DNA of 10,976 bases from JBGTHB01 sp041746415 (GTDB lineage Bacteria; Pseudomonadota; Gammaproteobacteria; Coxiellales; Coxiellaceae), in contig JBGTHB010000119.1 of the NCBI GenBank assembly GCA_041746415.1, forward strand, positions 1 to 10,976, in the 5' to 3' direction. Shown in pieces: positions 6,361 through 10,976 of this stretch. The position numbers were made by a program, and so were the translations under genes. The notes under the pieces are model-generated. The model searched no databases. It saw only the letters and a program-made list of their open reading frames with translations, and was not told the DNA's origin. Positions within the stretch are counted from its first letter, which is position 1. Each line of letters opens with the position of its first letter.

Positions 6361-7035
6361 TTAGGTTTTTGCAAACAATAGATCAACAATGGCATGGCCA
6401 AGGCGCTGCCCCCGCTGCTCAAATTTTGTCCCGGGGCGCTTATTGATTGTGATCACACGGTCATTGTAGGGTAATTCCGTCAACTCACTGCAATCACTTA
6501 AGACGCTTTTCATTTGTAAAGCGTAATCGTGCCAATCTGTAGCAAGATGAATTGTCCCTCCTTGTTGCAACTTAGTGATAAGTTGCGTCACAAACTGCGG
6601 TTGAATCAAGCGCCGCTTATGATGGCGTTTTTTATGCCAAGGGTCAGGGAAGAAGATCATCACACCCGCTAAGCTGTTATTAGCAATCATGTGCTCTAGC
6701 ACTTCTTTTACATCAGTATTGATGAGGCGCAGATTAGTAAGCCCATTTTTGTCGATGGCATCAAGCAAGGCACCTACGCCAGGACGATGCACTTCCACTG
6801 CTAAATAATTATTCTCAGGGTGATTTTTTGCAATTTGCCAAGTCGCATCCCCCATGCCAAAACCAATCTCTAAATAAGTAGGGGCCTGGCGTTGAAATAA
6901 TTGCGTAAAGCAAATCAAGCTCTGTTGATACTCTACGCCAAATGTCGACCAATGCTCACTAAGTGCTTGTTGTTGGCGTTTTGTCATACGCCCTTGGCGC
7001 AAAACAAAGCTGCGAATGGTTCGTCGTTGTTGCAT
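6361..7035 (-). CDS. trmB: tRNA (guanine-N7-)-methyltransferase
   Basis: Transfers methyl from S-adenosylmethionine to N7 of G46 in the variable loop of tRNAs. Length is 224 residues against 239 in E. coli. Family landmarks: N-terminal RTIRSFVLRQGRMTKRQ, SAM-binding motif I YLEIGFGMGD (54-63), acidic AVEVH at the end of strand 2, the TrmB-specific FFPDPWHKKRHHKRR (128-142), TDWHDYA (167-172) and the C-terminal TKFEQRGQRLGH (203-214) that contacts tRNA. The ATG at 7035 places these at their usual positions; no strong Shine-Dalgarno precedes it. It heads a minus-strand unit with the RRM gene 44 bp downstream, and is divergent from the AsmA-family gene across 84 bp. Identification is secure. Confidence 0.96.
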   Translation of the reverse strand: MQQRRTIRSFVLRQGRMTKRQQQALSEHWSTFGVEYQQSLICFTQLFQRQAPTYLEIGFGMGDATWQIAKNHPENNYLAVEVHRPGVGALLDAIDKNGLTNLRLINTDVKEVLEHMIANNSLAGVMIFFPDPWHKKRHHKRRLIQPQFVTQLITKLQQGGTIHLATDWHDYALQMKSVLSDCSELTELPYNDRVITINKRPGTKFEQRGQRLGHAIVDLLFAKT

Positions 7036-7062
7036 AATTAGTATCTTTGACGCTTTCGTTGC

Positions 7063-7090
7063 TAGTTAAAGTGCTGTAGGATTTTAACTA
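7063..7090. promoter_or_regulatory. Inverted repeat in the trmB/asmA divergent spacer, possible operator
   Basis: TAGTTAAA (7063-7070) and TTTAACTA (7083-7090) are a perfect 8-bp inverted repeat separated by 12 bp, lying between the divergent starts of trmB and the AsmA-family gene. It overlaps a weak plus-strand promoter-like pair (TTGCTA at 7059-7064, TTTTAA at 7082-7087, 17-bp spacer). Dyad spacing suits a dimeric regulator, but AT-rich sequence makes chance matches easy, so this is a low-confidence call. Confidence 0.25.
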
Positions 7091-7119
7091 ACTTGTGTGG
7101 CTTAGCAAAGGAGAAAAAG

Positions 7120-8637
7120 ATGATCAAGGCGTTAAAGTGGATTAGCATCGTAATTGGAACCATTATTTTATTGCTAATTGTTGCCTCTATAATTCTTGCC
7201 AATGTTATTAGTCCCAAAGAAGTAGTAGTACAAATTGATAAACAACTTTATGCTAAAACAGGCCATCATTTAATAATTAAAGGCAAAGCCAGTTGGTCAT
7301 TTTTTCCTTGGCTTGGGTTTAATGCTAGCCATATTGAAATCACAAACTCTCCCGGCTTTGGATCCAAACCCTTAGCAAGCGTAGGTGATTTACAAGTTAA
7401 AGTTAAATTGATGCCGTTATTTTCACGCCAAGTGCAAGTCGGTAACGTTGTGGTCAAAAACGCCGTCTTTAATTTAGTTACCAACAAAGCAGGCCAAAGT
7501 AACTGGCAATCGTTAATTAACGCAAAAAGCACAGGCACTAACACAAAACCGGATCACTCCACAGCGGATAAAGTGGCACCGCTTGCGATTAGCATCACTA
7601 AAATAGATATTGATAATGCAAATGTTTTTATGACCGATCAAAAAAATAATACCATCACTAAATTTGAAAAATTCAATTTACAAATGGCATCTAGTGGTGA
7701 CTTAAACAACATCGCTATCAAATCAAGCTTACAAATGAGCTCTAATCAATCTACTAATATAAACCAAATAAGTTTTACTGGTCATGCAAAAGCTAACGCA
7801 GCAAATCAAAAAATTAATATAAGCGATTTTAATTTGCAAAGTAATACTTTACGCAAAGACTTACCTACATTAAAACTAACATTGACTGGTGATTTATTAG
7901 CTGACAATAAAACCCAAACAATCACGCTCAATAAAATGCGCGTTTCTATAGCCAACTTAGTACTTAACGGCACAGCCAAGGTTTTTAACTACAATGCAAC
8001 ACCCAGCTACCGTTTGCAATTCACCAGCAACGCTGCATCTGTAGCGCAACTTACTCAAACACTAACCGGCAAAAGCAGCGCCTCTGGTAACATAAAATTA
8101 AGTACAAATGTCACCACAAGCGGCAGCAATCAAGCTCAGCTCATTAAAAACATGAATGGTTCAGGCCAGTTTAGCTTGAGTAATGTTGCCTTAGGTTCAC
8201 AGTTAAACCAATTTATTGACGATGGCATTAAACGCGCTAATCGCAATGCAAACACCACTGCCGCAACAAAATATGTCAGCGTTTGGGGTAATTACACTAT
8301 CAATAATGGCATTTTTAATAATTCCAATTTATCCACTAGCCTGAAAAATCCAGTTGTAAATGGTGGCGGTCAAATTAATTTATTAACCCAAGCCATTTCT
8401 TATCGTTTAACTGCAAGCACCACAATTTCTATTGATAAAAATCAAATACCAATCACTTTTCCTGTTTATATTGGCGGCACAATTAGCAACCCAACTTATC
8501 GTGCTGATACTGGCGCCATAGCGACACAAATCGCGACTTATTTAGCCAAGGGGCTTATTCAAAATCAACTTAAAAAAGTGTTTGAAGGTGGTAATGGCAA
8601 AAACTTACCAATAAAGGTACCGTTCTTTGGTCGCTAA
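7120..8637 (+). CDS. AsmA-family envelope protein
   Basis: A 505-residue protein anchored in the inner membrane by one N-terminal helix (about residues 8-29), the rest predicted periplasmic. Residues 50-135 match the AsmA N-terminal domain: KGKASWSFFPWLGF, IEITNSPGF, a V-x-L-x-V-x-V strand reading VGDLQVKVKLMPLFSR, VGNVVVKNAVFNLV, and NWQSL. The C-terminal half has the AsmA_2-type pattern (GSGQFSLSNVALG, GQINLLTQAISYRL, GGTISNPTY). AsmA-like proteins are beta-rich proteins linked to outer-membrane assembly and phospholipid transport between membranes; E. coli AsmA has 617 residues, so this is a shorter relative. I chose ATG at 7120 because AAAGGAG lies about 6 nt upstream; a TTG at 7093 is in frame but unlikely. 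Its end overlaps mutY by 11 nt. The closest E. coli equivalent is uncertain, so no symbol is given. Confidence 0.88.
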   Translation: MIKALKWISIVIGTIILLLIVASIILANVISPKEVVVQIDKQLYAKTGHHLIIKGKASWSFFPWLGFNASHIEITNSPGFGSKPLASVGDLQVKVKLMPLFSRQVQVGNVVVKNAVFNLVTNKAGQSNWQSLINAKSTGTNTKPDHSTADKVAPLAISITKIDIDNANVFMTDQKNNTITKFEKFNLQMASSGDLNNIAIKSSLQMSSNQSTNINQISFTGHAKANAANQKINISDFNLQSNTLRKDLPTLKLTLTGDLLADNKTQTITLNKMRVSIANLVLNGTAKVFNYNATPSYRLQFTSNAASVAQLTQTLTGKSSASGNIKLSTNVTTSGSNQAQLIKNMNGSGQFSLSNVALGSQLNQFIDDGIKRANRNANTTAATKYVSVWGNYTINNGIFNNSNLSTSLKNPVVNGGGQINLLTQAISYRLTASTTISIDKNQIPITFPVYIGGTISNPTYRADTGAIATQIATYLAKGLIQNQLKKVFEGGNGKNLPIKVPFFGR

Positions 8638-9694
8638 TCCATTACCTGCAAAATTATTAAAATGGTTTGATACACACGGTAGACACGATTTACCCTGGCA
8701 GCATAACGTCACACCCTATCGAGTTTGGGTTTCTGAAATCATGTTGCAACAAACACAAGTTGCTACTGTAATCGCTTACTACCAACGCTTTATGCAAAGT
8801 TTTCCCACTATTCAACAATTGGCCCACGCCAGCGAGGATGCGGTGTTACAACATTGGACGGGTTTAGGTTACTACGCTAGAGCACGAAATTTACATAAAG
8901 CCGCTAAAATTATCGTAGCGAAACACAACGCCTATTTACCCACCACGATTGACGAACTAATTACTTTACCTGGAATTGGACGCTCAACAGCAGGTGCAAT
9001 TCTTTCTTTATCACAAAATAGGCGCGCACCCATACTGGATGGCAATGTGAAACGTGTGTTTTCTCGTCTTATTGCTTTAGACATCTGGCCCAACAATAAA
9101 ACTGCACAAACACAATTATGGCTGCTTGCCGAAAAATTATTACCAAAAAAACGTGTCAATGATTACAACCAAGCATTAATGGATTTAGGTGCAACCACGT
9201 GTACTCGCACCAAGCCGCGATGTGACATATGCCCATGGCACAACGACTGTCAAGCGCACTTAACTCATACCACTCATCTTTATCCAATAAAAAAACCCAG
9301 CAAAGTTAAACCTAAAAAATTTATTAATTTACTGGTGTTAATCGACAATCGCAATAATATTTTTTTAGAAAAGCGTCCCGCTTATGGCATATGGGGTGGA
9401 CTGTGGTCACTACCAGAATTAATTGAACTAGACTCTTTGCAAACGCATTGCGAACAACGTTATCATTGCCAAGTTATCCATCAACAAAATCTCGACCCAT
9501 TTCAGCATGTATTTTCGCATTTTACGTTAATGATTCAGCCGATTAAAATAAGAGTCGATGTTAAGCCTCAGGTGGGTGAAAATCATAACTCAATTTGGTA
9601 CGATCCAAATCAAGCATTACCGGGTGGCACAGCTGCGCCTATTTTAAAAATACTAAAGGGCCTACAACATGAATCACAAAGTACACTGCGTTAA
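8627..9694 (+). CDS. mutY: Adenine DNA glycosylase MutY
   Basis: Removes adenine mispaired with 8-oxoguanine, starting base-excision repair of oxidised DNA. Length is 355 residues against 350 in E. coli. Catalytic Glu37 is in SEIMLQQTQV; the helix-hairpin-helix is LPGIGRSTAGAILSL (114-128) with catalytic Asp138 in ILDGNVKR. The [4Fe-4S] cluster ligands fit C-x6-C-x2-C-x5-C (CTRTKPRCDICPWHNDC). The C-terminal NUDIX-like domain that recognises 8-oxoguanine is present with RPAYGIWGGLWSLPE and FQHVFSHFTL. The start is TTG at 8627: no ATG or GTG allows the conserved N-terminus, and AAAGG lies about 9 nt upstream within the AsmA gene. It overlaps the AsmA gene by 11 nt and yggX by 26 nt, so the three are probably translated in a coupled way. 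mutY-yggX is a long-known gene neighbourhood in gammaproteobacteria. Confidence 0.97.
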   Translation: MVANPLPAKLLKWFDTHGRHDLPWQHNVTPYRVWVSEIMLQQTQVATVIAYYQRFMQSFPTIQQLAHASEDAVLQHWTGLGYYARARNLHKAAKIIVAKHNAYLPTTIDELITLPGIGRSTAGAILSLSQNRRAPILDGNVKRVFSRLIALDIWPNNKTAQTQLWLLAEKLLPKKRVNDYNQALMDLGATTCTRTKPRCDICPWHNDCQAHLTHTTHLYPIKKPSKVKPKKFINLLVLIDNRNNIFLEKRPAYGIWGGLWSLPELIELDSLQTHCEQRYHCQVIHQQNLDPFQHVFSHFTLMIQPIKIRVDVKPQVGENHNSIWYDPNQALPGGTAAPILKILKGLQHESQSTLR

Positions 9695-9938
9695 ATTAAA
9701 AAAATCAGCCGAAGGTTTAACTCAACCGCCCTACCCCGGCGAGCTCGGTAAAAAAATTTACGCTAGCGTTTCACAAGAAGCGTGGCAACAATGGTTAAAT
9801 CATCAGACGATGCTGATCAATGAGCATCGTTTAAATCTCTTAGATAAAGCAGCACGTGAATTTCTGAACCAAGAAATGCATAAGTTTTTATTTGAAGGCG
9901 GCGCGGAAAAACCCGCCGGTTATGTACCTGAAAAATAA
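9669..9938 (+). CDS. yggX: Fe(2+)-trafficking / oxidative-damage protection protein YggX
   Basis: An 89-residue cytoplasmic protein (E. coli YggX has 91) implicated in protecting iron-sulphur clusters from oxidative damage and in iron trafficking. Family landmarks: conserved Cys7, EAEG-like SAEGL, YPGELGKKIY, SQEAWQQW, QTMLINEHRLNLL, a central helix pair, FLNQEMHKFLFEG, and a C-terminal GYVPE. The ATG sits 26 nt inside mutY in another frame, with AAAGGG about 8 nt upstream. Its product fits functionally with its neighbour: MutY carries a [4Fe-4S] cluster and repairs oxidised DNA. It is the last gene of this plus-strand unit. Confidence 0.96.
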   Translation: MNHKVHCVKLKKSAEGLTQPPYPGELGKKIYASVSQEAWQQWLNHQTMLINEHRLNLLDKAAREFLNQEMHKFLFEGGAEKPAGYVPEK

Positions 9939-10023
9939 AATCAAAGAGTTAGCTAACTATGGCCTACCCATTTTGACATTTTTGATAAAAAACGATTGAC
10001 TTCAAATTGTAACTGGTTGATTT

Positions 10024-10052
10024 TTAAAGCACTTAACCCTCGCTCATACTAT
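10024..10052 (+). promoter_or_regulatory. Weak candidate promoter of the cadherin-repeat gene
   Basis: TTAAAG (10024-10029) and TACTAT (10047-10052) are 17 bp apart, matching the sigma-70 consensus at 3 of 6 and 4 of 6 positions. Transcription would start near 10059 and give a leader of about 50 nt that includes the hairpin at 10078-10096. The overlapping TATATT (10050-10055) is an alternative -10. Confidence 0.25.
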
Positions 10053-10077
10053 ATTTAAAGTAGGTAATAAGCATTTT

Positions 10078-10096
10078 CCTTCACGGATGATGAAGG
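10078..10096 (+). promoter_or_regulatory. Leader hairpin next to the ribosome site of the cadherin-repeat gene
   Basis: CCTTCA (10078-10083) and TGAAGG (10091-10096) form a 6-bp stem with a 7-nt loop, ending 1 nt before the GAGG Shine-Dalgarno (10098-10101) of the gene starting at 10110. A stem here could influence ribosome access. Structure is read from the sequence; any regulatory role is inference. Confidence 0.3.
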
Positions 10097-10109
10097 TGAG
10101 GATTTAAGT

Positions 10110-10976
10110 ATGGCGAATTCAAAAAAAACGATTCGACCAGATGACATACTGGGATTTGAAAAATCGTCCGGTAAATCGTTTAACATAAACCAAATGATTA
10201 ATTTGGTTATTCTTACTGAGCACGACATCAGCACCTATCATTTGGCTGAAGAATCGTTGTCTCGAGATGCAGTAATCGATCGTCAGACGGAAAGCTTATC
10301 GCAACTAGGCATAAGCGAGGCGCTATCACTTGAAATAAAGCGCAACTTACTGCCTATTCCCCTTGAACTTAAACCTATTGCAGTTGCCATATTTAATGAT
10401 GCACTGCCTAGCTATCCTGATTGGTTTGTTGATTTGCGTGGCGTCAATTTTAAGTACTTCTATGAACTCAATAGCAACGAGGATTTTTACGTCCTGTTAG
10501 CCAATGATCCAGATAAAATAGCAAGTCATCATTCGGATGTGAGCGGAATATTTTTAGAAAAATTTACAATAATTGACGTTGAACAACACCAATTCAAAAC
10601 CAATTTTCATCATGCTCCCTCTATTGAATCAATTTATCATTACGTTACTCAACAAACTCTAACCACCAGCGCCAGCGCTTCTATTATTTTACGCAATGCT
10701 GCACCAATCAGTTTATTTTTAAATAAGAGTCAGATTAACGAAAATAGTGCTAATGCCATGACGGTTGGTAATGTAATAGTGAGCGATGCAGACGACACTG
10801 TGTTTAGCTATTCATTATTAAATGATGCGGAGGGCCGCTTTGCAATAAATAACGCAACGGGTGAAATTAGTGTTGCCAATGGCGCCCTACTCGATTTTGA
10901 AGCAGCATCAAGCCATACCATAACTGTGCAGGTAAAAGATTCAGCTGGAAATTATTATCAAAAAAACGTTGCCATT
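10110..10976 (+). CDS. Cadherin-repeat surface or secreted protein, partial (C-terminus off the right edge)
   Basis: The first 289 codons of a longer gene, open to the window edge. ATG at 10110 follows GAGG by 8 nt. Residues 1-197 are hydrophilic, with no signal peptide and no family I recognise; they include a compact aromatic-rich part (YPDWFVDLRGVNFKYFYEL, roughly 112-130). From about residue 199 a cadherin-like repeat begins: PISLFLNKSQINENSANAM, the calcium-site-like SDADDT, FSYSLLND, GRFAINNATGEISV, LLDFEAASSHTITVQVKDSAGN. This is typical of long bacterial adhesins and RTX-type proteins secreted by type I systems, whose signal is C-terminal, consistent with the missing N-terminal signal. 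Whether more repeats, RTX nonapeptides or a secretion signal follow cannot be seen. It is separated from yggX by 171 bp and probably separately transcribed. Confidence 0.85.
   Translation, partial: MANSKKTIRPDDILGFEKSSGKSFNINQMINLVILTEHDISTYHLAEESLSRDAVIDRQTESLSQLGISEALSLEIKRNLLPIPLELKPIAVAIFNDALPSYPDWFVDLRGVNFKYFYELNSNEDFYVLLANDPDKIASHHSDVSGIFLEKFTIIDVEQHQFKTNFHHAPSIESIYHYVTQQTLTTSASASIILRNAAPISLFLNKSQINENSANAMTVGNVIVSDADDTVFSYSLLNDAEGRFAINNATGEISVANGALLDFEAASSHTITVQVKDSAGNYYQKNVAI

Larger units (their letters stand above)
9939..10109. other. Spacer between yggX and the cadherin-repeat gene, no gene seen
   Basis: An AT-rich stretch of 171 bp without a coding sequence. It contains a perfect 12-bp palindrome AGTTAGCTAACT (9947-9958) just after yggX, TTGACA at 9973 and TTGACT at 9996 without well-placed -10 partners, TACTAT/TATATT at 10047-10055, and a hairpin at 10078-10096. 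No convincing intrinsic terminator with a T-run follows yggX, so where the yggX transcript ends is unclear. Confidence 0.6.

Noticed and set aside
7093..7119. TTG start that would add 9 residues to the AsmA-family protein
   Set aside because: The extension would translate the strong AAAGGAG ribosome site belonging to the ATG at 7120, and the membrane anchor begins properly from that ATG.
9947..9958. 12-bp perfect palindrome after yggX as an intrinsic terminator or attachment site
   Set aside because: It has no loop, no following T-run, and no integrase, repeat copy or mobile gene nearby, so neither role is supported.
10680..10710. LapG-type protease site (di-alanine, AAP at residues 197-199) in the cadherin-repeat protein
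   Set aside because: LapG sites usually read T/P/A-A-A-G within an N-terminal retention module at about residue 100-110. The sequence N-A-A-P just before the first repeat does not match and the location is wrong, so the pair of alanines is not evidence.
1..10976. CRISPR arrays, tRNA or rRNA genes, insertion sequences, prophage or defence genes
   Set aside because: I saw no regularly spaced direct repeats, cloverleaf-like sequences, transposase or integrase motifs, or defence-protein motifs; all long coding sequences belong to recognisable housekeeping or surface-protein families.

Overview
The window looks like a piece of a low-GC gammaproteobacterial chromosome. The proteins closely resemble Escherichia coli GlpD, GlpK, YadG, YadH, TrmB, MutY and YggX as I remember them, with A/T-rich codon use and short intergenic gaps. 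A Legionellales-like lineage is plausible because of the base composition, a small RRM protein and a large cadherin-type surface protein, but this placement is an inference and I could not search for it.

Layout. (1) 1-2526, minus strand: glpD, glpF and a LysE-family exporter form a tight operon that leaves through the left edge. glpK (2611-4077, plus) diverges from it across an 84-bp control region. Together GlpF (glycerol entry), GlpK (phosphorylation) and GlpD (oxidation to dihydroxyacetone phosphate) make a complete glycerol-catabolic module. (2) 4078-4266: a gap of about 190 bp between convergent genes. It holds no gene but contains a long imperfect palindrome that looks like a dispersed repeat or REP/MITE-type element. 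(3) 4267-7035, minus strand: trmB, a small membrane-anchored RRM protein, yadG (ABC ATPase) and yadH (ABC-2 permease), apparently one transcription unit. (4) 7120-9938, plus strand: an AsmA-family protein, mutY and yggX, all overlapping, so an envelope protein is coupled to DNA-oxidation repair and iron/oxidative-damage protection. (5) 9939-10109: a spacer of about 170 bp with small palindromes and a possible promoter. (6) 10110 to the right edge: the 5' part of a large cadherin-repeat protein without a classical signal peptide, probably a surface or type-I-secreted adhesin.

Most of the window is ordinary housekeeping sequence and I see no clearly new defence or mobile system. The items most worth checking are: the Walker A Ser-to-Ala change in the YadG homologue; the inner-membrane-anchored RRM protein between trmB and yadG; the palindromic element at 4158-4225; a GlpK that seems to lack the Arg of the fructose-1,6-bisphosphate site; and the uncharacterised N-terminal 197 residues of the cadherin protein.
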